Source: Varroa destructor (Eukaryota > Arthropoda > Arachnida > Mesostigmata > Varroidae). From it: a DNA stretch of 64,000 nucleotides. The DNA lies in NCBI RefSeq assembly GCF_002443255.2, contig NW_019211455.1, forward strand, positions 3,281,223 through 3,345,222. The letters are read 5' to 3'. Shown here one piece after another: positions 38,564 to 53,500 of this stretch. The number at the start of each line of letters is the position of its first letter. Within the stretch, counting starts at the first letter, position 1. Below the pieces are notes generated by a model. It worked only from the letters and a program-made list of their open reading frames with translations. It ran no database searches and was not told where the DNA came from. Made by a program: the position numbers and the translations under genes.

Positions 38564-39611
38564 AGAAACAATGCCTGAGTTGAAACAGACAATTATAGCT
38601 TGATACACCTGATCAGTGCGGTCTTCCTCTTTACGTTATGTGGAACTGCACAGCAATGAGCGGACCGACCTATATATCAGCATAGAACAATGACCAGTAT
38701 AAATGACGACAGCCATCTGTTACAAATTAGCTAGCAATAAACGAAGCCTGACACGTGGAAAATATCGAGAAGTCGTGAAACGAAGTTCAATCCTAGCGTA
38801 GCCTATTTAACATAACAAAAATTCTAGAAACAAGATTCTAGAAAATAGCTCGAGGCATTTCACATCAGGTTTACTCAAATAAGGCCTATTTAAACCTCAA
38901 AGGCCAGCTTATAACTTCGAGATTTAGATTATGCAAAATTAGCATCGTTGATATTTCTGAAAACAGTCGAAATGAAAAGGGCCACAACTGGACAGCAGAT
39001 ACCGTTGTTGTGTTAGGATTGATGTTAACCACCGTGGACTATCCACTGTGTCAGTGTTCATTTTTCTCTGTCATGATTCTATGTTAGCACGAATAGGCAG
39101 GCCAACAGTTTGCTATCGGGTGGAACCACTGATTCTTCGTTTTACAGATCGCGAAAAGGTGATTCGAACACAAAAACCTGTCCTCCAAAAATAAAGTACA
39201 TATACTTTATCGCCAATGCTGCTTCGAACAAAACAGACTTGAAGATAATAAGCTCGTATCATAAACACATAGACAAGTGCGCAGATAAGCTAAATTAGCG
39301 ACATTTTCGTTTTTGAAAAAAATGAACTCAATTAAGATTAGCTCTTGCATCTTTCTTTTAATATCTTGCGACGTGCTAATGTATTTCAGTTAGTCATGCC
39401 AACTTTTACCACTGGCTGTATGAGGATGAGGCATTGGATTTCTAACAGTTAAACTGCCCGCCTCTTTATATGACGATTTCATATTTTAAAGGAAAGCAAT
39501 TTCCGCATCTTGATATAGTACTAAAAAATACGACTAGATAAAAGTTCTCAATCGCAAAGATTAGTTACGGTATAAACCTCTCGTTGAAGAACTTCGCTCT
39601 TCGTTAAGACC

Positions 39612-39636
39612 TATATATATATATATATATATATAT
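39612..39636. repeat. (TA)n microsatellite
   Basis: About 12 TA units, read directly. Confidence 0.95.
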
Positions 39637-39900
39637 TCATATCACAGCATTCGATTCACCATCCGAGTAAGAACTGACTGGGGCTACTGGCATCGATGAA
39701 AAACATAGTCTTATGAAACTTACTTCACTCAGCGGAACTCTATCTATCTAAGCTAAGTATACATACATGCCAATAGGAATGCAGCTAATCTACAATATAC
39801 TATTTAAAACGCCCGAAAAACAGGATTTTGTTTGTTAGTAACCATCTGTTGTCGTTTCGATAGGAATTCTCAATGAATATCAACAGAAAGGACTACTTAC

Positions 39901-40075
39901 CACGGCCTTCGAGTTGTGTCAGTCTTCTGGTAAGATCTGCGATCGTCGTCCTTAAACATGTTAGTTCTTCGGCCTGTTCTAGTACCTTAATCTCTAAGTC
40001 AGCTACGCGTTCGCGTAGTGACTCCTGTTCTTCGTTTAACATTTCCTCTAAAATGGAGAAAAAGCGCGAAGCCAT
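39901..40075 (-). CDS. EML: EML microtubule-associated protein, exon 1 (N-terminal coiled coil)
   Basis: EML proteins bind microtubules through tandem WD40 propellers and trimerise through an N-terminal coiled coil. This exon encodes that coil: EEQESLRERVADLEIKVLEQ then AEELTCLRTTIADLTRRLTQ and LEGR, with clear heptads and a family-like end (ADVVRRL in EML1). The donor is CGTG then GTAAGT at 39900. Two starts fit. The one used here is ATG at 40073-40075, giving MASRFFSIL before the coil and a 794-residue protein of normal family length (about 800 for EML1). The other is a pyrimidine-rich acceptor (TTTTTCTCCATTTTAG) ending at 40048, which would make this an internal exon with the true start further right. 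Confidence 0.75.
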
Positions 40076-40292
40076 TATAACTTGGTCAATAGGTTTTACT
40101 ATTCTATTTATTTAATAGCTGAATAAACGTCGTAAGAAAAAAAAGCATAGCAGATTGATAAGAATGCAATTTCCAACAATGTCTACATGACAGTCACCGG
40201 TACGCGACGTAAAAAATAGTTCCATCTGTGACAAATAGCCATGCAATTTATGTAAATAAAGAAAGTTGTTTCGATAATGTAGAAAGTTGTTT

Positions 40293-40352
40293 TATATATA
40301 TATATATATAGAAGTTTGTTTATATTATGCTGTTTTTTTTTTTTTTTTTTTT
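40293..40352. repeat. (TA)9 and T20 tract upstream of EML
   Basis: TA repeat at 40293-40310 and a run of 20 T at 40333-40352, about 0.2-0.3 kb upstream of the proposed EML start codon. Confidence 0.9.
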
Positions 40353-41496
40353 ATATATTGTGGTGCATTGTAGAGAGAAAAAAGAAGTATAACTTGTCTC
40401 ATAAAAGATGAATCATAAATTGTCATCTATTGATTGTACCGCGTGTTCTGGTTAAATCAGGGAGTAGCAGGGGCACCTTTTGGTAAACCCATACATTATC
40501 TTGCTAATGGAAATAACTATGTAACAATATAAGTATGATTGATAAAAGACGCATAAGTTCGAAATTCAACGATGGGGTTTTAGGGTACAATATGTTTCTT
40601 ACTACGGCTAGACCGCCGAAAGAAGCACGGGAATGTTTGCAAAGTGAAAAAAGAACAGAAAACCGACGTATTGGAAATTTCGTACTGCGCATGGCACGAC
40701 AGAAGCTATATGTATTAGTTTTATGTTTATAACGGTTAGGCCACTTCAAGATAAATCAATAACAATGACGATGAGCGAGCACAACGTAGATTTTTGTGTT
40801 AGTCCAAATGTCTTAACAGACTCATACCAGTCTGATATGACCAGTTCTATTCTGTGTACTTTCTTTAAACAAAATGAGTAAATAGGATAAAAGTAGGGAA
40901 AAAAAAGGGAAGCAAATCAACGAAATCGGTACGAATACTGCGGTACACAATGTGGTAAAAGAAAACGATAGACGATACTTAACGGCATAAAGTTCGATTC
41001 TTATATACACTTAGTGCAAGATAACAATGGATACAAACGTTCGAATTGTTTAAATGTTTGCATCTACTCGGATATTTTCGGCGGGCGGGCCACAACTAGA
41101 CTGGCGAGCAAGCATTCATCGTAGCTATTCTTCATATTCTCTTTCTTCATATCTTCTTTTTATTCCATTTAAATCCAGGTTATCGTCTTTCGGATACATG
41201 GGTGCGTTTTATACATCCGACATTCTATTGAACACATATAGACTTCTACTGCTGTCTTTTTATTAATTCTATCGTATTATTTTGTTTTCACAGCAACTAT
41301 ATTCCTCCAATTGTCGGTACCTGTCCCGCTTGTATTTCATCCCCAGCCCAGCAAAAATAGCATAACGGCCTATTAGGACCTATCATGTTATTACTAGGCG
41401 TTCAAGTAATACTTACTATCGTGCACTAACATCTTCAATGGAACGAGTGGATAGCAAATTTCCAAATGCCCGCAAACAAACGAAGCCAGAGCGGCG

Positions 41497-41514
41497 GCAG
41501 CAGCAGCAGCAGCA
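41497..41514. repeat. Short (CAG)n repeat
   Basis: About six CAG units following GCGGCGG; not inside a recognised coding frame. Confidence 0.85.
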
Positions 41515-44500
41515 ACCATAAATACTATTTGAGCCACAAAAACCACTCCGGTGGTAGCAACAAAAGAGTTTGCAGGAAGGAACTCGTTCTAGAGCTCGTT
41601 TATTTGTTTATTAGTTAGCTCGCCAGTTTTCACACTAGTTCGTTGCTGCTATTCATGTCCCACTTTGCACCACACGATTAGCATCACTACCATCACCATA
41701 AAGCTGGAAGAGCCGGAGAAACGAGCGCTTTTTATTCCATTTAGTCTCTTGTGCCTGAGAGCCAATACCTTGCAGACTGCGCAACAAGCAGACAAGTATG
41801 AGACGGTGCGTCGACGGACGGAGTTCCAGCTGGTTCTGCACACGCACACGGACGCGCTAGAAGCAGCAGCTTAGCACCACGATACAACCGTCACAGCAAA
41901 TAACAAAGACGGCGACAGCTGCAGCTGGACTACACCGCTAAACTAATTCGAAACGGACTTCATATAAACGAATACAGGCAGACGAGGCGAGGGAACTGGT
42001 CAGATAGTCTCGAACTTTTGCAGCTTATCTATTGCAAGGTGACAGAGATGGCTGCTCCACTGGCAGTTAGCAGTGAAGCAGCGCGGCCAACTTCGCTCTT
42101 ACCCACGACAACAAAAATGACAAGATAATGGCGGTAAAGTGATGATCGTGCTTGCGGTGATCTCTGGTGAAGGAGTGCCGCTTGGTTCATCTCTTGTTTC
42201 CTTTGTCCAGTGGTCAAGACAACAGCGCGTAACCGGTTATACGAGCGTAAACAGCAGATGCGCTCTCTGAAGTAGCCGATGCTTACCAACGGGTTATCCA
42301 GACATTGCGGTGCACATTTCGTACCGCTACGGAGACACGAAAGAGAGAGAGGACACGGGGCGAGATGATGATGATTTTGCGTTAGCGCGAAGTTTCTCCA
42401 CACTCCTTCCGTGTTTGTTCTATTGTTCTGCTTGTTATTATTCATTTGTTGCGAAGGGTTACTCGTCTTAGTCAAGTCAGTTGTTGTTGTTATAGCGCTA
42501 CGAGCTCTAGAATCCTTAGTAGCCGATATAGTTTGCACGTATTATCTGCACCGTACTTATCTCGTTCAGGAGCCTTCGCGATCCTATTGCTGCTTGGCTG
42601 TGCTCGTTCTTTTGGCCAGCTTAGCGTTCGAAGTTTCGCCTATGATATTTGTTTACTTCACACTTCGTTTTCGTGACTTCGATCGTGATTCGGCTATGAC
42701 TGCTATGAACTATGAACAACTGCTATAGTTTTACAGAAAAGCTGAGGAAAGCTAGTCAGAAGCCAAAACATAGAGACTTTCATTCATAACTATACAGCGT
42801 ATTAAGATATGCCGGAACGCAAAGGACACTATGGTCCAGTATCACACCAAAACCTGCCGACTAACTTGAAATTTCATTTCAGCTACAAAAAGTCGGCCAA
42901 CATCTTTGGCTGCATAAGCTTGTCCCGCAGGCTTCTATTTTTTTCGGATGGCCACGGGTTTCTTTCCCACCCGTTCCCAGGAGCTCTGGCAATCCGAATA
43001 CATTTAGTTACAGTATCCTCAAGGCAAGCTGCGATAATTTGAAATATTAAACACCCGAAAACAGAACGCTCTGGACCCTTCCGTAATTAAACAACGACAA
43101 AAAATAGTAAAATAAATAAGTAACACATATGTCATAGGACAACAATCACCTTATGGCGACTGCACGAACATGCGCGAACAAACAATTGCAAAGGAAGTAG
43201 TTATTTCAACCTTGAATTTACCTGTCTAAACGCACATGAATCACCAAAATTCGTATTTTTTTTTATGAAGTCTTCCCTTTGATGAAGTTCTCACCTGCCG
43301 CCGAAAGGCGAAAATATTAACATATGATATATTCTGCATGACAGCGTATTTGTAGGCGATTGTAGCCGCGCCATTTTTGCGGAATCGGTTCTTTGAGAGG
43401 ACACATGCGATGCATGCCATCTTATATAGGCAGGTGCCTACGCATCGAGCTAGCTCATCGCCATTAAGATGGCTCTTACTGTTTGTCTACATAAACGTCG
43501 TCGCGGGTAAGCGTTATAGCAGCAGTGTTAGGCCAAGCAGCTCCTCAGTCAACGTCCTGCTGGCGATAACAATGAGCCCGATTTGGCAGTCTGCTTCAGC
43601 CTAGTACAACTGAATACGGTATATCACGAAGAAGTTAGTCCCACGGGCTTCAGGTTCGTTGCTGCTTGTACTGAGGTCAGGGAAGAACCATGAATACGAC
43701 TTTACGTTCATGATGACTGATAAAGCGCGATCTAGCCAGATAGTACCCATTTGTTGCCGCCGAACTAACACTGAACTACGTAATTCGGAGCTATGTAATA
43801 GAAATAGGGTAGCAAAATAGTGACAAAGTAACCTTATCTACACAAATAATGTCTTAATTTCGCGCATTTCGTATGGTACAGAACACAATAAAGCTAGTTA
43901 CCGAAACTATGATGACATGAATAGACATTTTTGCAAAGCATGTTTTCGAATTACTGACAATCACAGGCCGAAAAAAAACGGCTAAAACTACAGTATAGTC
44001 CCTTTTGCGCTGAGCATTATAAGCAGTCGTATTGTATTGAAAATGTGTACCACTTAGTCTTTGATCGTTGTATTGCCAGAGGGTGTTTCACAGCGACGCT
44101 TTGCAGACTGCGTACTAGCCAATCGACTGAAAAAATGCCCGAAAGAAGCTACGGTCTCCAAGGGCATAAAAAGAGCCGCAAAGACACTCTGCTATCAGTA
44201 ATGAGCGATATCTATGACTTTTCACGTATGCTTTATAAGCTGAGCCTCGTGACACTCCGAAGGAACAATACGAATGGAATATAGTGTAAGTAACGCTTTT
44301 AGCCCGACGAATGGTGTTTTATTTTGATGAATGGGCTGGTTCTACAAATAGCAATTGTGTGCCATATGCACAGACACAACACTGTCAGAACTCATCGTGA
44401 GACTGGGACGGAAACAGCAGCAGATCATAATGCTGCCTGTCCCTCATTGCAGCATAACGAGCACATAAACACTTTGATAGGCTGGCACAAATTGAAGGCA

Positions 44501-47500
44501 ACGGCGCGGCAAAATAGATTAAACTATAACAGCAGTTCTGTATAGTCACAAGCCAATAATATGTAATAATAATTTGTTTTTCACTTATTTTTTAGTGAGT
44601 CAAGGCTTTAATCTTAGTCCTATTTAACTTAAAGCAAAACACCAAGCTGAAAATTGCGCCTTAGAGGTATTCACACCATTGCCATTAAAAGCCGCTGAAA
44701 AATCAAGTCGCTTTTCATTAAAATGCTGTAATCTCAATTAGTACGAGTTTCCAGAAACAAATGAGCCTGCGTATTATGAACGCAACTCTGAATTGAGTTG
44801 TTGGTATTCATTTTTCTTAACCCGGCTGCATATGTCTACCTACGCAAGTAAAATAAAAACAATGGAAACAGATTTAGAAGAAGACCAGCGAACTGTAATC
44901 TGTGTTTAAAAAGGTAAATGGTACACCTACTCAGTGGGCGGAAGCTCTCATGAAGCTCCTGAAGCGGGTCGACTTCATCCGTGATCTCGGCGCCATGTAG
45001 TGACATTATTGCGATTTTTCTTTTCCGTTCTTCTTGGAACTTCGGCGTCCCTAATAGAAGTTGAGCTTACAGTTTGTTTAATTTACGAGCAATCAACTAT
45101 CAGAGGTCAGAAGTTCCATGTCAGCTTTCGGTGCTTTATAATCCGTCGAACATAGTTGTTCCTTGTAGTTATAATTATATAAGTGTTGTACTCTACACGC
45201 AGGTATAGCTCTTACGGTAAGCTGTTCAGTATAGTAGTACACTGTAGATAATGGATGTCCTAATGGTACCAAGCAGGCACCAAAAGTAACCTGTTAGATT
45301 AAGTACTTAACACAAACCCTACGCTTAGGTTAGACTGAGCGCGACACACAAGCGGCAGGCGGCGTGCTTTTCTTTAGCTTCTGACAACAATCTCGTAGCT
45401 AGCTGCTCGCCCGCATTAGCAGAAGTACTTGGGGTTTCTATCGCGCCTTCAGGAGGCGACAGCTGCTGCTGTGATGGGAATCCTGTCGCTGTCTCGATGT
45501 CCGTTTTGGCCAGCGGCATCACTAATCACCACCCGTATCGATGGATACGATGCCAGCCAAAGCGGCAGGCGGGCAGGCGACGACTGTCGATAAGCGACAC
45601 GGCAGGAGATGGCCGACTGAACAGGTGAGCGTGTTGTATCAGTGTTATTGCACCTACGTCTCATCAACTATGCAACCTCACGCCACCACCTCATTGGCAG
45701 GCGTACTGTGACAAAGACGACGACTACAATAACGACAGCGAGCCTTGACCGTACTTTTCTCCCGCAATCGCACAGCCGAAATCACTAGAAGCAGCGACGG
45801 TTAAAACCACTTTTGTGTTTACTCGGGGGATATTTGCGCGCTTGATTTAGACAGACGCTTCTGGATATTAAGCTAAATTGATTAGATAACTGACCAACTT
45901 GCTGGAAGGGTTGGCTAGCTGAACTGTGTGTGGATGAACATAACAACAACGACGACAGTATCGACACTTTCGCCATGCTGCAAAAGGAATAGAATCTAGC
46001 CGCTATCGTTGTAAAGACCACAAAGACACATCCACAGCGTGACGTGACGCACTGCGACCATAGCAAATATTTAATATATACTATTTGGTTTGGTTAGATC
46101 TTTCGCCGACTAGAAATCGGAAAAGGTTGACCGTTTGTCGGCTCGTATCACTGTTAGCGCACTATTCTGAACAACTCAACTTGAACAGGGTCTATCTGAA
46201 TAAGGTGCCTCTAGCAGGACACTATGTCCTTGCGTTCGTGAGCGAAACACCGAGATTACTTTTCAGACGCTGCTAGTACAGTCAACGCTTTTTTCATGTG
46301 CAGCCATTATTTATATGATTCAATCAGTACTGATTACCTGTAGCAAAATCTTCCTTGTATCGGATCTCACGTTCGGACATCACTTTCAGTAGCAATCTTT
46401 AAAATTTTTTTAGTACGATATGTGCTGATGCAGCGAAACAACACCCACTGACAAAGCTGGTCCCCTTGGGAATATTCACTGCCTCCGGCTGTTCTCGTAT
46501 CGCAGGTTTTATCATTCGCAGTCGCTTGTAGTATAGAATACAGGTCTTCCTTTTTTATATCTAAACATAAATTGCTTCCATGTACGCGGGGTGACGCTAG
46601 TACAATGCTTCACTCGTTTCCGCCCGCACGCATCAGCTCCTTCAGAGAACATCACACAAGTCCAGTCTGCATTTGGATGGCTCTTGAAGTGTTCAGAAAC
46701 AGCTGCGCGCGGTTCAACAGAAATATCGATCTTCTGTATCGGACTATTCAAGTACCACAGTGCTAGAATACGATAGTTGACTGATACAGCTTCGGGTTTT
46801 GTGTTCGAAGCTTCATCGAATAGGTTCGCGTGAATGTTTCAGGTTTTTTTTGCAGAATCGCCGCTAAGTCAAGCGACTACAGCCAGTTTAGCAATCTGGT
46901 ATCACAAGCAAGACACTTTGGGAGTACTTACTGGTGTTACTACGAGAGAAGACGCTATCTCAGAGATGTCCGGCCACGCTCCCGACCGATGTTGTCCTCC
47001 TAATCGGTATGGGGAAGGTGCGCGCGACTTAGTTAAAACCGCTGCGTTTATTGCTACTAGACAACGATGGTAACAGCACATGACGGAATTCGCTTCCAGT
47101 TCTAGACAGACAAGACACGACTACGGACATAGATGCTGGCGGCTGGAAACCATGAAACTACTGATGCTGCTGCTAGAACATTGTGAGCCGTAACGGCCAT
47201 TCGTTGCTGTGTACTACAATAGCTAGAGGAAAACAATTTAATGAAAATTTGAGTCAGCTCTTTGATCAGTAGCTATGTTTTGCAATAAACCATACAAATC
47301 TAACGTATAGCTGATTATCTTCGATTCCTTCTAGACACGATGAGGCGTCACTTTTCTTCATGCCACAAAATAATCGATCGGGTATTAACGTCCTTGACAA
47401 TACACAATACACCACCTGGCTCTCGTGTAATTTCTTAAACGTGATTGCCCTGAATGTACGAATGGTCTTCTTGGGGCAGGCTGAAGAAGGGCATAGTCCA

Positions 47501-50500
47501 AAATATCGTTGTATGTTCACCGAACTTCAACCAGTTCCATTTATAGGGTAGATATCGGTTTCCGTGTCAGAACGATAATCAGGTTTGTTTCCTAGTAAAA
47601 CCTAGTCCGCCACGCACTATGCTTCGATGTACCTTTCACGTCATGACGTCTTCTATGAACTCGTTCTACTACTAGTCGTTTTGCTTGCAGTACGACGAAA
47701 ACAAAACACAGCACAATCACGCTGACATCTACCCTGCTGACTGGCTACTTGAATGATAGAACGCTGCCGCGGCTCGACAAACAACCTAAGAGCAGTACCG
47801 CGAAGACGGTTTTGTCACGACGGTGACGACTCTTTAAGACAATACAAGTTTACCTCTTGCTTGCCTGGCCTATATTCGCTACAATCAAACAGGCGGGCAA
47901 ACAACGATCCATGTTAACATTCAGATTAGCGAAATGATAAAAATATTGTCAGCTGGAGCGCACGAACCGGCCTCTTTCGGTCAACTTATCGTCAATTTTA
48001 TGTTGAAGTGCTTTTTCAAACTGCTCATGTGGCCTGCATGTTCCTGTAAAAATTTCTAATCGCTTGGAAGTACCCCGAAGAACTGGTGTACAACAGCTGG
48101 CGTTTGAAAGACAGTCCATTTTCATCCATATTATCGTGCGCTGGCTTAGTGAGCAGAAGCTCTTAACACACTATTTCAAGGCAAGCACCCAGTAGCATAC
48201 AAGCTCGGCCGTAAAAAAATTGTGCTACAATGTAACGAGTTGTTGTTCACGGATTGATGCTCATCGGCTTAATGTTAAAAAATAGAAGCACAGCGTTAAA
48301 AAAAAGAACGTCAAAGCAACAGCACAATACCACTAGGGGCGAATGGAGCACGAGCCGGCGTAGCTAACTCGTCTTCCAGACTCTTGTCTCGTTGGCTACT
48401 TTTGAATGAGTGACTCCAGTACTCAGCTTTGCTTTGTCCCGTTTCGCGCTTCGAACAAAACCGAACCGCGACGCAGTCGTCGGCAGCGGAGGAGGTCGTC
48501 ACTAGGTGTCCGTTGCCCCACTGAACTGCAAGAAAGGAAAGAGAAGTGATCGTTCTACGATATTGCCGGCCCTCTTACCTGGCTACTAGTTAGAGTCAAG
48601 CCGTCGAAGTCAAGGAAGAGCGACGGCGAACGCTGGCAGCTTGACAGCAATAGCGAGAGTTCCCTTTCTTTCTTACCGTCAATTTAAACTCTGCAAAAGC
48701 CACGAATGCAGATGTTAAGACGGGAGCACCGCAGGTGAACGTGCACAGGGTTCCACAACGGGGGCTCGCTAGCTCACGTCGTGTCACTAACTGTGTGTTG
48801 CTCTACGTAACTAAAGTCAGCGTTTCGGTTACAACAAAAAAGAGCTTCGCCAAATAACATATTGCAATAGCAATGTTAGCATGCGAAGCTGGGAAAACAG
48901 AACAGAACTGAACTTGGAGGCTTAACACAGCGCTAAGTAATTTTCTGCAATAGTAATCAGCCGGCAGGCATGTCAATGGAAGTACTGGCAGATTTTCCCC
49001 TCACAAAGTGAACACAAAACCCTTGTTGTAGTTGCAAGTTTATCTGCAGGTAAGCGAAAATATGATTGCTAACTTGATTGAAAGATCCTTTTTTATTTTA
49101 ATTCATAATACCTTCGGAGCTTCCGGTAAGTGACGGCTAAAACAGCGACTGTCAACACTGTATGCCTACTTCAGGCAAAATTATATTGGGCTATGATGAT
49201 CTTAAAACTTCAAATAACGCAATCGTGTAATTAAATCAGCAAGTAACTATCTAACCTCAAAAAACGGCCTATGCTTCATCTACGTAACTTTGCCCATACC
49301 CTGCGCAACCATTATTAAGCTAAGTTATACTTTACTCTCCAAAGTTTAGTTTATTGGCACACATTTCTTAATTTCTGAGACGCAATATTCTCTGTACAGA
49401 CTAAAAGCTCGTATAATGTTTTATATTTCATTTGAATCGGTAATGAAATATACGTTTTATGCAATAGTATTACTGCTGAGTTCAAAATTTCTCAAGCTGG
49501 CCAAATGTAACTGCTTATAAGAAGCTGATGTTAGAAAGTGACCTGGTCCCAGCGAGAAGCTTCATTTGCAAGCTCAATTATCTAGTCGCTTCATCGTCGG
49601 AACGGTCACTCAGCATTTCCTCCGTCGTAATAATGATTTTATAGCATAAACAGAAGGAATTGCTTAACATAGTAACTAAATAAAGCGTCAGTTCTTAGTA
49701 GATCGGCACACCATATTCAATATATACTGATTCATGGGGATACACGCCCGCTGTAGATCGATTTTAACAATCAATGAATTGTAGGCAACTGTTGGCAGTT
49801 CCTAGAATATATGGAAAGTGACACAGTAATACAATTGCTTATGTTGTTACAAATACGGTACCATCACGATAAAAAAGATATGACATAATTATAGAGGCGG
49901 ATAGCGTCAAGAAGGTGTATCCGACGGGAAGAATCTTTAGACAACAACAACAGCACCAGTAAAACTGAACAGACAGCGAAGACGTGCAGCAACGGCAAAA
50001 AGAAAGAGCTTCGGAAGACATTTGTTGTTCTGAAAGATTCCTTGGACTGTCCACGTGTCCACCCGCCTGTTCATTTTTGCTTAGCGACCCGTCCAGCAAG
50101 TCGGCGAAACAGAGCGAGATGGGCAGTCAGTCAATTTATGGCGGTTTTTCACAAGCATGTCTATGTAACTCGCTCGCTATTGGGTCGCCGTCACAGTAGC
50201 TATCTGGGTAGCGGGACATCTGGCTGGAGACACAGTCACTAGATCTGGCCCACTCGGTACGGCCAGGTCGACCTCAATCACGGCAATGACGCACCTGTTC
50301 TGCGCTACCGCAAGATCCGTGCTATGGATAAGAGGAAAAAAGAGAGTGAGAATAAATAGGAGTTTATCTGTCATTCAGCTGATTTCTGTCGTTTGCGCCA
50401 GTTCCGACCGTTGAAATCTTCAACAACTACGATATACGTACAGCCAGTAACCCGTGCTTAGGTCCGCCTGTATGCATCAAGCAGTAGCAAAGACAATAAT

Positions 50501-53500
50501 AGAACGAGAGCAGCTCGAGGTCGGTATTAGCGTACAAACGTCTGGTTTAGACCGTACAAAACAACTCCGCAGAGTTAAAACGAAATAGAGAGATAGTGGG
50601 AGGAAAAAAGTAGACAACGAACAGAAACCATTACCTCATCTGAGATGAGTAGAAGAACAGCTATGTTGATTAGCATGTGTATGTAATAACACAGTGACTG
50701 TAAATGTCTGTAGAGTAGTGCCAAATGCGACGGAAATTGCATCGAGTATGCGATCAGTATGAGGTGCTACAGTTTAAAAAAAAAAAATTCATCCGTGGGC
50801 ACCATACAACTCTAACAGAACAAACACTTCAAACTCAATAATATCGTAATTATTATTGTGCGTGAAGACACTAGTGTTTCTAGCGCAGTCAAACATCGAC
50901 AGGGCCGCTGCTGGCCTTAGCCGTGGGCAATGTATTCTTCCGTCATCGGCAATCATATCAATAATAATCTCATATATGCTGTACAGTATTGCTTATTTAA
51001 CGCATTTTATTATTCATATTATTGAAGCCTATTATATGAACAGATTACATTTTTTGGCGTTATTTTGCGTCTATTTTGTGTTACTTTAAAAAAAAAGTAG
51101 AAAAAGCCTAAAGTAAATCAGATTTCCAGCAAACGTTGCGGCTTGTTGGCCTTGACTCTTGACAAAGAGATTGTTGGCCACTGTGCCCTTTCCGAGTTTT
51201 TGTTGAAACGTTTTCGTAGCTACAAGTGTTCGTCGGAACCTGATCAACTAAATGTGCTGCTCTATCGCCATTTAAACACATTTCCTTAAGCATGTTCCCA
51301 TCTGTTTTCTCCGTTAATTGAAATGTATCATCATGCTTTATACAATGCGTTCTGATGTTTCAACGATTGGCAACTTCCCGCATGAAGGTCTACTGTATTT
51401 ATAGGGTTATCGCTTTACTTTTTATTAAGCCGGTGTTCCATACTGGTGGAGTGTATAATAAAATAGAAAAAACGTATTGTTTGTATAGTTATATGTATCT
51501 TTAGGGGCAAATGGTTCTATTCTTTAACTCTTTCATGGCAGCGGCTATAACTTCGGTCATATGGATGCTATACCTTAAAAAAGTAGCGGTAAGTACATCA
51601 AGTTCTTTGATAACAGATCCACGTAGTGTAACTTGGCTTCCAAAAGGGTAGCTGAAATTCGGATTCCGGTGCCAAACATGCCGAAATACGACGCATTTTG
51701 GTGCAGGTATCTTAATATTTACATAAAGAGACCACTTCCAGAACTATTCTAATGGCTCCTGGGATGCAGTCGTACGCTGGCCGTCATTGATTGCTGTACA
51801 CGCATTTATACCTAGACATGTTTCAATCAATCAATATACAATATGTACATGAAGGGTTAAAACTCGTGTCCTGTGGCCGGTCTCGCAGTAACTGAAAAGG
51901 CTTCATTCATACATGAACGCTCCTTTCTTTTCAGTCTCCGATTCAGTCTAATTTAGTAGTTTTTCCTAGAGAATATTGGATAAAATGTTAAGAAGCTTGT
52001 CGTGAGCGACCGTTTTGAATGCCGACTTAAAATCAATAAATATACAATCAAACGATTTACCGTCGATCATCATTAAAGTTTAGCCATTTTGCATCTCTAA
52101 CAATTTACATGATGACGGAGTATTCCGGCAGACGCATCAGCTGCTCCTAGAAGATTAAACGTTAATTATTTGTACCGTTGTGGATAGCGCAAGATATTAT
52201 AGTTCCATACGACCAAGGTTAGGGAAAGCGGATGTTTGTTGGACGGGTCGCTTTTGTTACTGTGTTTGAAGACTGGGTCAGAAGATGGTGCTCCGAAACA
52301 GGTTGACAACTGCCTGCTTGTCAAGCGAACGTCAAAATATGAGAGACAGGGATTCGCAGACTGCACTTTACTTTAAAAACAAAAACAGATATTCCATCAG
52401 GTGTCTCGCTCCGCTTCTTGCTGGTTTTCATAAGTAGCGCTTGACATGCTTGACATATAATCGAATGCAGTACGTTTGCAACATCGCTGAATGGCAAAAG
52501 TTAGGTAGCACGTATCTGTTAAACGACAGATAGCAAAAACGTCATGAAAAATACGTCCCTCTTCAGCATTATCGGTGTCCGCTGTTCCAATCTGGTCTTT
52601 TAATAGAACTAAAACTATCTTTGACCTTAAGGCATTCCGTGCAGTTTTACTCTTTCATGCAGACTCTCCAATAGTTCTCTTTCTGTGCAGTTTATTCTGA
52701 AAAGTCGTTCTTGCTTTACCATTTTATTCTGTTTAAAGGTAACGTAATACGTTTAATATGAGTATCAATCGTGTCCTCACTATCGCGGACGTTTGTTGCA
52801 ATGGAGAACTCTCATAATAGTGTGCCATACTGAACAAAGTACTTGTATATCATGTCTACATCCCAGCAAATAGAGAAAAAGTGATTTCAGTCACTGGTTG
52901 ATATATCAGTAAGCATACCACCGTAAGTTCTTCTTTAGGTCGAAGAACGACAATGGCAGATATAACAATCGAAGTTGCGTGTGATCGTAACCGTAATCGT
53001 TATCGCATGGGAGTAGCGCCTGTAGCTCGACGGATTATCACGTTGGCTATGCTCATCATTTGCAAGAACAATACTAAGGACTTGTGACCTGTCCTTAGGT
53101 TGATAGGGGCGTATTTTAGCAACAGCAACGCGACAAGCTTTAACTTGCATTTTGAGTTTGCAAATGCTATTTATTTTACTGGTAGGAACGGCGTCGCCTC
53201 GCAAATTAGGTAAATTATGTATCTATTACACACGCACTCCAATGAGCTTCTCACAACCGAATAATAATACTAGACACGAATGCTATAGAAGTAACGTACG
53301 ACTATCACACAAACTGTTTCATTGGTGTTTTACGGAAATTTTTTAAACGGTTGGATCATATCTAGAGCTAACCATCTATTAACACATGTAGGGAAGTTAA
53401 GACCTCTTGTTCGAGTGGCAAATCTTCAGGTGAGAGCCTGGTATAAGATTGGAACATAACAGGGAGCTTCTAAAAGCATATCACTAAATCAGATCCCTAA

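Larger units (their letters stand above)
35346..39900 (-). other. EML intron 1
   Basis: About 4.6 kb. It contains a GC-richer patch at 37550-38068 with several overlapping open frames, a SINE-like remnant and a TA repeat. No EML-like exon recognised. Confidence 0.5.

Noticed and set aside
42029..42538. 169-codon minus-strand frame as a gene
   Set aside because: Low-complexity Thr/Asn/Ser composition, open frames on the other strand too, no domain.
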